DNA of 64,000 bases from Methanobrevibacter ruminantium (GTDB lineage: Archaea; Methanobacteriota; Methanobacteria; Methanobacteriales; Methanobacteriaceae). Numbering within the stretch: the stretch's first letter is position 1; each line of letters begins with the position of its first letter. Shown here piece by piece: positions 19,282-28,360 of this stretch. A program made the position numbers and the translations under genes. The stretch spans positions 31,003 through 95,002 of the forward strand of contig NZ_JAEDCO010000003.1 in NCBI RefSeq assembly GCF_016294135.1, given 5' to 3'. The notes beneath the pieces were generated by a model. It saw only the letters and a program-made list of their open reading frames with translations, was not told where the DNA came from and did not search any database.

Positions 19282-19915
19282 ATCCAAAGATATTATTGAA
19301 GATGCCATTTCACAGGGAAAATGGGTTTGGCTTGAAATAGATGACAATTCAAATTCACTTTATCTTGAATTTGAGAATCTCAAATTGTCTTCAAGACCTA
19401 TTTTAGACAATACATATAGGGGAGAATTAGCCATTAGATTTGGTCAAAACATTTATTTGGCATTGTTCTTTAATGAAAAAGAAAATCTTGATTTCTTAAG
19501 ATTCGATGAGGATTATCTGAATCAATTGCTGAATTTCAATGAATATTTATCTTTAAGATATCCCTATTTCTATCAGGAATTTTCAAAAAAAGTCAAGGGA
19601 TTCAAATTCCAGAATCATGATTATTTAACTGAAATTGAAGCAAAATACAAGTTTAAGAAGGTTTTGGCAGATAAAAGAAATGAGAATGAGAATAATGATT
19701 TCATATTGTCCTTTGAATGTGAGGAAATGGCTATTGCTGTAGGTGGAGACTTCATCAATTTTTTCAATGATTTTGAAGCATTGGATGATGATGAGATTAA
19801 AAGGGTTTCAAATACCTGGATGATGTATTATTTGGATTATTGGAACAAGAAAGGAACTGATAAGGAGTATGATGAAGATCCTCTTTGCGAAGAGTTTCCT
19901 CTAAAGGAAGTATGA
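19271..19915 (+). CDS. Acidic hypothetical protein in the dapL-linked group
   Basis: About 214 residues, acidic and rich in aromatic residues, with no recognised motif or membrane segment. The likely start is ATG 19271, which lies inside the end of the preceding gene; the in-frame GTG at 19262 is nine bases earlier and could serve as part of a ribosome site. The tight overlap indicates one transcript with the two previous genes. Function unknown. Confidence 0.6.
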   Translation: MNNRSKDIIEDAISQGKWVWLEIDDNSNSLYLEFENLKLSSRPILDNTYRGELAIRFGQNIYLALFFNEKENLDFLRFDEDYLNQLLNFNEYLSLRYPYFYQEFSKKVKGFKFQNHDYLTEIEAKYKFKKVLADKRNENENNDFILSFECEEMAIAVGGDFINFFNDFEALDDDEIKRVSNTWMMYYLDYWNKKGTDKEYDEDPLCEEFPLKEV

Positions 19916-19952
19916 TTTTGATTCTCTCTAAACTAATCGTTTTGGTGAATTT

Positions 19953-20495
19953 ATGGAACAATTGAAAAAAGGTTATAACTATTTGGAAGACAACAGCCAT
20001 TTCTTTGGAGAAGTGCCTAATAATCGTGCAGTAGAGATTGCTGACTATAAGTTCTTCTGGGATGCAACTGATGAACTTTCTCCTTTTGGATGTGAAGAGG
20101 CGTATATTGCATTTTGTGAAATTTCAAACTGGTTGGCTGAAAATCCAAAAACCTCTATAATCGAATGTTTCATATGGATTTTAGAGTCTTGGGACTTGGA
20201 ATTGGAAGACTTTAATGATGACATCATTGAAAGTAAAAATATATTGAAAATCATTCAGGATATGGACTTTTACGAGGAATTGATGAGTCTTGACTATACA
20301 ATAATAGCCACTGGCTTTGGGCAATTGATTCTTCAGGGAAAGATTGATGAGGATGTAAAGAACATTATTCAATTATCCATTTTACGTCAAATGAATTCAC
20401 ATGTCTTGGATGCATTTTTAGCAAACAATGAGCAATTCAAGTATGAGAGATACTTATATCTTCAAAAGCTATTGGAAATATTGGAAGATGCTTAA
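19953..20495 (+). CDS. Hypothetical protein, last of the dapL-linked group
   Basis: A 180-residue protein with predicted helices, Trp/Phe/Glu-rich, no signal peptide and no known motif. The start has a good GGTGA site and lies 37 bases after the preceding stop, so it is probably the last gene of the same transcript. purA follows after its own promoter region. I do not recognise the family. Confidence 0.6.
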   Translation: MEQLKKGYNYLEDNSHFFGEVPNNRAVEIADYKFFWDATDELSPFGCEEAYIAFCEISNWLAENPKTSIIECFIWILESWDLELEDFNDDIIESKNILKIIQDMDFYEELMSLDYTIIATGFGQLILQGKIDEDVKNIIQLSILRQMNSHVLDAFLANNEQFKYERYLYLQKLLEILEDA

Positions 20496-20605
20496 AAATC
20501 TTCACTTTTCCTATTGGATTCCGCTATTTTTCTATAATTTTGTATATTCTTTAAAGCTATTTTTTAATTTTTTCAATTCATGATAATCTTTATTAATGTT
20601 GAAAA

Positions 20606-20621
20606 ATATAATATATATGGT
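20606..20621 (+). promoter_or_regulatory. Candidate TATA box region for purA
   Basis: AATATAATATATATGG is the strongest TATA-like sequence in the 279-base gap before purA. If used, the message has a leader of more than 100 bases, in which I see no clear riboswitch fold. Confidence 0.35.
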
Positions 20622-20774
20622 TATCGAACTATATTTAACAACTTACTATACTTAAATTATACTTAAAGCTATGCTTAAACATTAAATTCAAATTATAATA
20701 ATTATGCAATTTTAAACTACACTTAGACTTGTTGTAAAACTAACTAAAATAATATTTTAAAAAGGAGATTTTAA

Positions 20775-21794
20775 ATGACTTGTAGTATACTAGTTGGTGG
20801 AGCTTGGGGAGATGAAGGTAAAGGAAAATGCATTACCTATCTCTGTGATAATGATAAGCCAAGTATTATTGCCCGTGCAGGTGTTGGGCCAAATGCAGGG
20901 CATTCTGTTGAATTCAATGGAGAAAAATATGGTTTAAGATTAACTCCATCTGGTTTTGTTCATAAAGATGCTCAACTCATGATTGGTGCAGGAGTTTTAG
21001 TAAACCCAGATGTATTATTTAAGGAATTCGAAGACTTGAAGAAATACAATGTAAAGGAAAGAATGCTTGTAGACCCAAGATGCGCAATCATTACTGAGGA
21101 ACATATTTCCAGAGATAAAAATTCCGAGCATTTGGCTAAAAAGATTGGAAGTACAGGATCCGGTTGCGGGCCTGCTAATTCAGACCATGTACTGAGGTCA
21201 GTTGGCCTTGCAAAGGATGTTCCTGAACTTGAAGATTATCTTGCTGATGTCTCTCTTGCATGCAATGAAGCTATTGGCAATGGAGAAGACGTATTCATTG
21301 AAGGTTCCCAAGGATTTGCACTTTCACTTTATTACGGATCATATCCGTATGTAACCAGCAAGGACACTACTGCATCAACTTTTGCAGCAGATGTCGGTGT
21401 AGGGCCAACTAAAGTGGATGAGGTCATAAATGTATTCAAATCCTACATTTCCCGTGTTGGAGAAGGTCCTTTCCCAACAGAAATGACTCAAGAGGAAGCT
21501 GAAAGCAAAGGTCTTGAAGAGTATGGTGTTGTAACTGGAAGACGTAGAAGAATCGGTTACTTTGATATGGAACTTGCTAAGGAATCCTGCAGAATAAATG
21601 GAGCTACCCAAATAGCTTTAACATGTGTCGATAAGTTATTTGACTGCGCTCGTGTACAGGATTACGGCCAATTATCTGCTGAAACCAAGGCTTTCATTTC
21701 AGAAATAGAACAAGAGACTGGTGTGCCAGTAACAATCATTTCAACTGGGCCTGACTTAAAGGACACTATTGACTTAAGAAAAGAATTATTATAA
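20775..21794 (+). CDS. purA: Adenylosuccinate synthetase
   Basis: Joins IMP and aspartate at the cost of GTP to make adenylosuccinate, the first step from IMP to AMP. The 339-residue protein is the short archaeal form. It has the P-loop-like GAWGDEGKGK (catalytic Asp in WGDEGKGK), GPNAGHSV with the catalytic His, and the later GSQGFALSLYYGSYPYVTSKDTTAS block. The start follows AGGAGA. It is followed by T-rich sequence and converges on the broken methyltransferase/kinase gene. Confidence 0.95.
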   Translation: MTCSILVGGAWGDEGKGKCITYLCDNDKPSIIARAGVGPNAGHSVEFNGEKYGLRLTPSGFVHKDAQLMIGAGVLVNPDVLFKEFEDLKKYNVKERMLVDPRCAIITEEHISRDKNSEHLAKKIGSTGSGCGPANSDHVLRSVGLAKDVPELEDYLADVSLACNEAIGNGEDVFIEGSQGFALSLYYGSYPYVTSKDTTASTFAADVGVGPTKVDEVINVFKSYISRVGEGPFPTEMTQEEAESKGLEEYGVVTGRRRRIGYFDMELAKESCRINGATQIALTCVDKLFDCARVQDYGQLSAETKAFISEIEQETGVPVTIISTGPDLKDTIDLRKELL

Positions 21795-21869
21795 TTCTTT
21801 TTCACTTTTTACTATTTTTTTATTTTTCTTATTTTTTTAATAATTTTTTATTTAATTAATTTTAATTAT

Positions 21870-23635
21870 CTACTTTTTAAAAACTGATTTTAACTTTCTT
21901 AATGGTTTTGTAATTTTCCATGAATTTGAATTTAATAAGCTTTTTATTTCTTTATTCTTTTTCTTTATCGCTCTGTCTTTCCTCTTCATCACTTTATTTT
22001 TCTTTTCAATCTCTTTATTTTTCAAAGCGATCTCTTTTTGAACTTTATCATATTTTTCGATATTTTCTAAAGGTATTATTTTTTCTCTTAAATAAGGGGG
22101 ATGGTCTATTATATAATTTAAGAAATTATTTTCCCATGTTCTGAACAAATCTAAATTTCCGATATCTAAATTGAGATGATTGTATATTTTTTCAATATTC
22201 GTAAATTCATTTACAAAATGGTTGAAGATGAGATGGGAATCGATTATTTCCCAAAATAGATATTCAAGGGGTATTGGGAAATTAAAGGTCTATTCATAAT
22301 CAATAGCAGTAAATTCACCATCAACTAAGAATAGGTTGTTGAAATTCAAATCCCAATTGGATTTTTCGTGGCAATGGAATTTAATGTCGGATTTCACCTT
22401 AAAAATCTTCAAGAATTCTTCAGTGGCATATTCATCAGATTCAAATGAATTATAGAACATTGCATCATAAAAAGATTCAATTAACTTAAAGAATTTTTCT
22501 TTATCTTTTTTAACAACTGCATCAAGAAGCAAATATTCATAGGATGATTGTTTTAATAAGTCATAATAAAGAGAATTCCCTTTCATTTCTGAATTTAAGC
22601 ATCTGATTTTACCTATGTCATTTTTTCTTCCTTCAAACATTCTTTTTATATGGTCATTTGCTTTTGATGTTAAAGGGGATTTGGAAACTTTCCCATTAGA
22701 CCAAATAATTGTATATGTGTTAAATTCCTCTTTTCTATCTGTAGCTATTTTAATGAAATCCATATCATCTGTTGGATAATCATTATCAGAGGATCTAATT
22801 TCAATTAAAAAGGAATTGCTGAAATATTGGGATAAATTTTCTTCAGATACGATTAGATCTAATTTCTTTTCTTCAAAGAAGAGAATTCTTTCGTTACGAT
22901 ATCTGTAAATGCCTTTATCAAGGATTGTGTTAATTAATTTGTCAGTATGAAGAATCTGAGGGAATTCGTGATCAGGATATGGGTAATAAAACTTATAATT
23001 GGAAAAACCTGCTTTTTCAATGATCTTAGTGATTTCAGTCTTTGAAAATGTTTGGATTGAATCTGTGTTAAAGTATTCCTTGATTCCCGCGAACAGTTGA
23101 TTTGTAGGTTCCTCTTTGAATCCTGCAAAGTACTTTAAGCCTAAACGATTGCTTAAGGCTAAGAATATCACTCCATCTTCCTTTAGGAATCCTTTTAGAT
23201 AATTCAAATAGTCAACATAAGGATTTTCAGACTTGACAAAGGATTTTGTATATTCAAAGACATTGCATAAAACGATATAATCAAATTTTTCCTCTAATTC
23301 AATATCATCAAAATCAGAAAGCAAAACAGTTGCATCTTCAGCTCTTTTTGAGATGATATTGCATTTGACTGCCTATCCTCAATTGCAACGACACGATTGA
23401 CTTTTTGTGTGAATAATGAGGTTAATTGGCCATAACCGGCACCTATCTCCAATAGGCTTCCTTCCTTTTTAAATGGATACCATATGAATAAGTCGTGTCT
23501 GAATGGAGAAAGGAAATAATGAAAATCATAATGATTATTGTTTCTTAAAGCATCAGCATAATCATTGTTTTCTAAAACAATGTCATATATCTTGTTTTCC
23601 AAATCTTCATTTTCGTATAGCCTTTGGCAATTCAT
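21870..23635 (-). pseudogene. WbdD-like methyltransferase/kinase/coiled-coil protein, broken
   Basis: Three frame pieces read together as one gene of about 588 residues. The N-terminal part (from 23635) is a class I methyltransferase with LLEIGAGYGQLTS as motif I. A one-base loss near 23353 shifts the frame; the rest of that domain (FDYIVLCNVFEYT) continues to 22290. The middle holds a kinase-like site, NWDLNFNNLFLVDGEFTAIDYE, matching catalytic-loop D...N and metal-binding IDYE. A TAG at 22290-22292 interrupts just after IDYE, where related proteins usually have Trp, and the same frame runs on into a Lys/Glu-rich coiled coil and the SNSWKITKPLRKLKS tail common in polysaccharide proteins, ending at 21870. 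The order matches E. coli WbdD, which caps and sizes O-polysaccharide. Here the target glycan is unknown. One gene, now broken, is the simplest reading. Confidence 0.65.
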
Positions 23636-23893
23636 ATTAAAAACCTTTTGTTGTTTTGCCGTAGTTTTTATTTTAATTTTAATTAAGAAAAAGATTAAAA
23701 AATTAATCAGTAAATAGATTTTTGTTCATTATTTAATATTATTTATTATTAATCTAATTAATAAGTTTTTAAAGAATTAGTGTTTAAATCTTAAAAGTTT
23801 TAAATTTTAAAAAATAGTACGAATAGTAGAAGGGTTAAGATAGTTGAAATTAAAAAGTAAATTTAAAAGAAAAAAAGAAAAAAGGTTCGATAA

Positions 23894-25078
23894 TTAGTCG
23901 TTTGCTAAATTATCGAAGTATCCTTGGATGAATATAACTGGAGTTCCTTTATCTCCAGAACCACTGGTTAAGTCACATAATGAACCGATTAAGTCAGTCA
24001 ATACTCTTGGTGTGGTTCCTTCGGTAATCATTTGCCCGGTTAAGTCTTCATCTTTTTGTCTGATTTCTTCTTTGATTGCTTCTTTCAATTCGTCTCCTTT
24101 CAAGTCAGCGAATTTATTGTCAGAAACGTATTTCAATTTGATTTCATTAGGATATCCTACCAATCCATCGGTATGTGCTGGTGAAACAACAGGATCAGCT
24201 AATTCCCAAATCTTTCCGACAGGGTCTTTGAATGCACCGTCACCGTAAACCATAACTTCAATTTGTTTGCCGGTAAGGTCAATCAATCTTTTTTGTACTT
24301 CTCTAACGAGAGTGTATCCTGTTTTTGGGAATAATTTTAATCTTTCTTCAGTTGCCTTGTTGGAACCGAGCAATCCGAAATCAGGGTTGCATCCGGAATC
24401 TCCGACAGGTTCAGTTAATACTTCGTGAAGTCCGAATACATGAGCTCCTTCTTCTTTAAGCATTTTTGTGGTTTTTTCTCTGGTATGGATATCACATGTT
24501 AAGACATCAGTGTTATAGTCAAGGATTGTTTTTACATCATTTGAGAAGACAAATTCAACTTCACAGTTTTCGCTTTCAATCAATTCTCTGTAAAAGTCAA
24601 TCATATTGATTCCGGTGAATGGGTGTTTCCATGAACCGAAAGTTTCTTTATATTCATCTTCAGTGATGACGCTTCCTAAATTGTATTCGCTTTTGTCTAA
24701 AACTTCTTCATCTAAGATACCGTTTCCTACTTCGTCTGAAGGGAATGAAGTTAAAAGAGTGATCTTGTCCATTGCTCTTGCAATACCTTTTAAGATAATG
24801 GAGAATCTGTTTCTACTTAAGATAGGGTTTGTCACTCCAATGTTTTTAGATGGGAATTTGTTTTGCAAATCTTCTGCAACATCATCTACAGTTACATAGT
24901 TTCCTTCTGAAATACCTACAACTGCTTCGGTAATTGCAACGATATCCTTGTCTTTGAATTCGAATCCTTCACTCTCCTTTGCGGCCATCAATGAATCTAC
25001 AACTATGGTAGCTAAATCATCGTTTTCTTTAATAATGGGTGTTCTTATTCCACGTACAACAGTACCAACACATCTCAT
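23894..25078 (-). CDS. Long CofE-like protein (F420-0 gamma-glutamyl ligase superfamily)
   Basis: A 394-residue protein of the F420-0:L-glutamate ligase superfamily. The N-terminal half has the family pattern TVVRGIRTPII, DIVAITEAVV, PILSRNRFSIILKGIA. The C-terminal part carries VMVYGDGAFKDPVGKIWELADPVVSPA and LTDLIGSLCDLTSGSGDKGTP, found in a longer subfamily also common in clostridia. It is much longer than the usual CofE of about 250 residues, so it may be a paralogue acting on another substrate rather than the F420 glutamyl ligase. The ribosome site is AGGAG. It is divergent from the transposase-like gene at 25291. Confidence 0.75.
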   Translation of the reverse strand: MRCVGTVVRGIRTPIIKENDDLATIVVDSLMAAKESEGFEFKDKDIVAITEAVVGISEGNYVTVDDVAEDLQNKFPSKNIGVTNPILSRNRFSIILKGIARAMDKITLLTSFPSDEVGNGILDEEVLDKSEYNLGSVITEDEYKETFGSWKHPFTGINMIDFYRELIESENCEVEFVFSNDVKTILDYNTDVLTCDIHTREKTTKMLKEEGAHVFGLHEVLTEPVGDSGCNPDFGLLGSNKATEERLKLFPKTGYTLVREVQKRLIDLTGKQIEVMVYGDGAFKDPVGKIWELADPVVSPAHTDGLVGYPNEIKLKYVSDNKFADLKGDELKEAIKEEIRQKDEDLTGQMITEGTTPRVLTDLIGSLCDLTSGSGDKGTPVIFIQGYFDNLAND

Positions 25079-25290
25079 TTTTATTACTCCTAATAAACAT
25101 AAATTTGTTGGATAATTCCAACAACCTATTTATTTTATTTTTTTAATTATATTTATATGTTTAGATTATTTCATTTTCATAGTATATTTTCTGATGATTT
25201 TTATGAATCTTCATGTTATACTTCCTTAATTTTTCAAGTATTACAAACATGTCAAAAATTATATATATTTTAATAATAATAGTTGTTATC

Positions 25291-25674
25291 ATGAAAGATA
25301 TTATTAATCCGAATGTAGAAATTCCTGATGATCAGGTAGCTATGGCATTCTTTAGGAGTGTCCGTTGGGTTAATGGAGTCTATTGTCCTAAATGCAAATC
25401 ATATAACGTTAACAGTAGGGGAAACCAAGGAAGGGCAAGAAGATATGTGTGCAAGGATTGTGGCGCTAACTTCAATGACTTTTCAGGAACAATCTTCCAT
25501 AAGAGCAAAATACCTCTAAATGTAATGTTATATATCCTATTTAATTTGGATAAGAAAACAACCACTCAATTGTCTGAAGAGTTGGATTACAGCAGGCAAT
25601 GCATTTCAAGAATATCCAAATTGTTTAGGGATAAACTATTGAGCAATCCTGAATTCTTTGATATAGATGAATAA
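25291..25674 (+). CDS. Orphan IS1595-type zinc-ribbon/HTH protein
   Basis: About 127 residues from ATG 25291. A zinc ribbon of the transposase type (CPKCKSYNVNSRGN...RRYVCKDCGANF, about residues 34-60) is followed by FSGTIFHKSKIPLNVMLYILF and a helix-turn-helix-like TTQLSEELDYSRQCISRISKLFRD. This matches the N-terminal DNA-binding part of IS1595-family transposases. The catalytic DDE domain is absent, although the gene stops normally, so it is either a remnant or a domesticated DNA-binding protein. No inverted repeats typical of an insertion sequence are evident. The start has no clear ribosome site. Confidence 0.7.
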   Translation: MKDIINPNVEIPDDQVAMAFFRSVRWVNGVYCPKCKSYNVNSRGNQGRARRYVCKDCGANFNDFSGTIFHKSKIPLNVMLYILFNLDKKTTTQLSEELDYSRQCISRISKLFRDKLLSNPEFFDIDE

Positions 25675-25693
25675 TCTTTTATGCTTATTTTAT

Positions 25694-25756
25694 ATCCTTA
25701 TTTTTTATCCTTATTTTTTATCCTTATTTTTTATCCTTATTTTTTATCCTTATTTT
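25694..25756 (+). repeat. 13-bp tandem repeat acting as poly-T terminator
   Basis: ATCCTTATTTTTT repeats at 25694, 25707, 25720 and 25733 with a slightly changed fifth copy from 25746. Each copy ends in six T. It lies 19 bases after the transposase-like gene and is probably its terminator, multiplied by slippage. Confidence 0.75.
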
Positions 25757-26274
25757 CCATCTTTTCCTATTCTAATATTGGCAATTTTTAATACTTAATG
25801 TGGTTATCATTGTTAGTTTATTAGTGCATCTTTTCTAGTTTTTGTAACTTTAATAGTGCAAATATGTAAGCATATTAGTATTTAACAATTGTTATATATT
25901 TTATAATTAACCAAGTAAAATTCTTTAAATAGTCCTTATTATGATTTTTTTCATATATTTTTAAAAATAATTTATTTTCAGTACTATTTTTTCAATTTAG
26001 CCCTTTTTTAATAGTTTAATTAATATCTATTTGTCAGTATTTCAGTTATTTTTTGTACTATTAATCTATCATGCCTTTATTTAATGAAAAACATTATATA
26101 CTTTGTTTATCAATCATTAATATAAGTAATAAGTTTTTAAATTATATTTTATTAATACATAAAGGCTTATTGATAAATACCTTTTTAATTTCAAATTAAA
26201 CCTTTATTTTAAATTATTAGTTTTTTCTAAATTATTAAAATGATTTATAAAAAAACAACTTATTATTTTAAATG

Positions 26275-26314
26275 CTTTTATATGAAATGAAATTTCAAAA
26301 TGAGATTATATAAG
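26275..26314 (+). promoter_or_regulatory. Promoter and candidate operator of ABC importer
   Basis: CTTTTATATGAAA (26275-26287) and ATTATATAAG (26305-26314) are alternative TATA boxes. Between them, TGAAAT-GAA-ATTTCA (26283-26297) is a perfect 6-bp palindrome with a three-base centre, placed where a repressor would block the promoter. The regulator is unknown. Confidence 0.4.
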
Positions 26315-26351
26315 AACCTTTTGTTTAATTTTAAAAATTAAAGTGATTTTT

Positions 26352-27299
26352 ATGGATAAAAAAATTTTAGCAATTATTGCTGTTGTAATTATAGCTCTTG
26401 TAGCTGTAGGTGCTTACTTTGCAACCAGCGGTGGCTCTGGTGACAATGTTGTAAGAATCGGTCACTTACCATCCGATCACGACACCGCACTTTTCGTTGC
26501 ACAAGAAAAGAAAATGTTTGAAGATCAAGGTCTTACTGTTGAATTAACCCAATTTAACAATGGTGGAGACTTAATGACTGCTATGACAAGTGGAGATATC
26601 GATATTGGTTATGCAGGTATCACTCCTGTAATGTCTTCCATTTCTCAAGGAGTTCCAGTAAAAGTTGTATCCGGTGCTCAAATTGAAGGAAGTTCTATTG
26701 TTGCTAATAAAAACAGTGGAATCAACACTGTTGCTGACTTAAAAGGCAAAACTGTAGCAACCCCTGGTGAAGCAACCATTCAAAACATGCTTTTAACCTC
26801 TGCTTTAACCCAAGCTGGCGTTAAAACCAGTGATGTTGAATTCACTACCATGAAAGCTGCTCAAATGACTGATGCTTTAAAAGCGGGTCAAGTTGATGCT
26901 ATGATCATTTGGGAACCATATGCTTCCATTGCAGTTAAAAACGGTGACGGTAAATTAGTTGAAACTAGTGGAGAAATCATTCCTGGTCACCCATGCTGTT
27001 GTGTTGTAGCAAGAGAAGACTTCATCAAAAATCATCCTGAAGAATTGAAAAAAGTCTTAGCTGCTCATGAAAATGCGACTGCATTCACTAATGAAAACCC
27101 TGCAGAAGCAGCTGCATGCTTACCTGAAGACATTGTTCCTGATAAAGACTTGCAAGCAAGTGTAATCAAAGACACTACTTTCATTTCCGGTTTAGACAGC
27201 ACTTACAAACAAAATGTAATGGCATTCATGAACCTTGAAGTAAAATTAGGTCTTTTACAAAAACCTTTAACTCAAGATCAAATCTTCGCAGATTTATAA
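26352..27299 (+). CDS. ABC transporter substrate-binding protein (SsuA/NMT1-like)
   Basis: About 315 residues. An N-terminal hydrophobic segment (MDKKILAIIAVVIIALVAVGAYFA) exports and anchors the protein outside the membrane. The rest is a periplasmic-binding fold of the nitrate/sulfonate/taurine and NMT1/THI5-like group (VRIGHLPSDHDTALFVAQE, MTAMTSGDIDIGYAGITP). It contains HPCCCV, a triple cysteine also seen in related proteins. The start is ATG 26352; GTG 26343 belongs to the weak AGTGAT site. Together with the permease and ATPase downstream it forms an importer. Substrate is not defined; the THI5-like group and the nearby thiD allow a thiamine precursor, but sulfonates or other small organic anions are equally possible. 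Confidence 0.85.
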   Translation: MDKKILAIIAVVIIALVAVGAYFATSGGSGDNVVRIGHLPSDHDTALFVAQEKKMFEDQGLTVELTQFNNGGDLMTAMTSGDIDIGYAGITPVMSSISQGVPVKVVSGAQIEGSSIVANKNSGINTVADLKGKTVATPGEATIQNMLLTSALTQAGVKTSDVEFTTMKAAQMTDALKAGQVDAMIIWEPYASIAVKNGDGKLVETSGEIIPGHPCCCVVAREDFIKNHPEELKKVLAAHENATAFTNENPAEAAACLPEDIVPDKDLQASVIKDTTFISGLDSTYKQNVMAFMNLEVKLGLLQKPLTQDQIFADL

Positions 27300-27412
27300 A
27301 TTTATAAGACTTGCTCTATTTGAGCAATTCTTATTTTTTCTATTTTTTTAATTTTCTTATTTATTTTTGATTTTTTTATTCTCATCTATACTTGACTTTT
27401 TTTAAATGCTAA

Positions 27413-27423
27413 ATTATATATAT
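27413..27423 (+). promoter_or_regulatory. Candidate TATA box for the ABC permease gene
   Basis: ATTATATATAT lies in the 255-base gap after the substrate-binding protein gene. A start near 27448 would give the permease/ATPase pair its own transcript, allowing the binding protein to be made in excess. Confidence 0.4.
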
Positions 27424-27554
27424 TAAAGAAAGTTAATTATTAATATATGAATGATGTAATTCATTAATTAATTATTTTTGATTTTCGATTTCTAATCGGT
27501 GATATTAATTGTTAGTTAATAAATTATATTAAAACAATTTAAGATAGTGATTTA

Positions 27555-28298
27555 ATGAATATTAAGAAAGAATTATTACCATTTATCTTACCGGCAATAC
27601 TTCTCATTATTTGGTATTTGCTTACTGATGGTTTGCATTTGATTCCATACTATATTTTACCAAGTCCTTTAAACGTATTCACTGCGGCTTGGACTTTATT
27701 AAGCAATGGAAAATTGTTCATGCATACCTCAAGCACTCTTGTAAAGGTATTTTCAGGTATTATACTTGCATCAGCAGTTGCAATTCCTTTAGGAATAATT
27801 CTTGGATGGTATGAAACTTTAGATAGATTAAGTTCCTTGATCATTAGTATCTTAAGGCCTATTCCACCTATCTCTTGGATTCCATTTTCCATTTTATGGT
27901 TTGGCATAGGATTATCTTCAGCAGTATTCGTTATCTTCATCGGTTGTGTATTCTCTGTACTTGTATACACCATTGACGGTGTAAAGAGAACCGATAAGGT
28001 ATTGATTGAAGCTGCTCAGACTTTAGGTGCTAACAATTGGAATATATTGACTCAAATCGTGCTTCCTTCTGCATTGCCTTACATTGTATCAGGGCTTAAG
28101 GTAGGTGTAAGTATCGCTTTGATGTGTACCGTATCCGCTGAGATGATTGCTTCAAGCAGAGGTTTAGGATATATGATCTTGACTGCAAGTCAATTGTTCC
28201 AACCAGGAACTGTTGTAGTTGGTATGATAATTATTGGTTTAATCGGTATTTTATTTGATTATGGATTTAGAAAAGCACAAGATAGAATATTCTGGTAA
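27555..28298 (+). CDS. ABC transporter permease (SsuC/TauC-like)
   Basis: A 247-residue integral membrane protein with about six helices and the BPD_transp_1 loop that docks the ATPase (EAAQTLGANNWNILTQIVLPSALPYIVSGLKVG, about residues 151-184, with the conserved EAA...G core). It belongs to the nitrate/sulfonate/taurine importer group. It forms the channel for the substrate carried by the upstream binding protein. The ATPase gene follows after 62 bases. The ribosome site is weak (AGTGAT). Confidence 0.88.
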   Translation: MNIKKELLPFILPAILLIIWYLLTDGLHLIPYYILPSPLNVFTAAWTLLSNGKLFMHTSSTLVKVFSGIILASAVAIPLGIILGWYETLDRLSSLIISILRPIPPISWIPFSILWFGIGLSSAVFVIFIGCVFSVLVYTIDGVKRTDKVLIEAAQTLGANNWNILTQIVLPSALPYIVSGLKVGVSIALMCTVSAEMIASSRGLGYMILTASQLFQPGTVVVGMIIIGLIGILFDYGFRKAQDRIFW

Positions 28299-28360
28299 AT
28301 TAGGGATGATTAAGAGAAAAAAGATTTATCAGTGTTAGATATTAATAAAAGGTGTTTATA

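Larger units (their letters stand above)
25675..26351. other. Long intergenic region upstream of ABC importer
   Basis: 677 bases without a gene. It begins with the 13-bp tandem repeat (separate entry), then very A/T-rich sequence with several TATA-like words (for example near 26093-26100). The end holds two TATA candidates and a palindrome for the substrate-binding protein gene. No reading frame or RNA gene is convincing. Confidence 0.5.
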
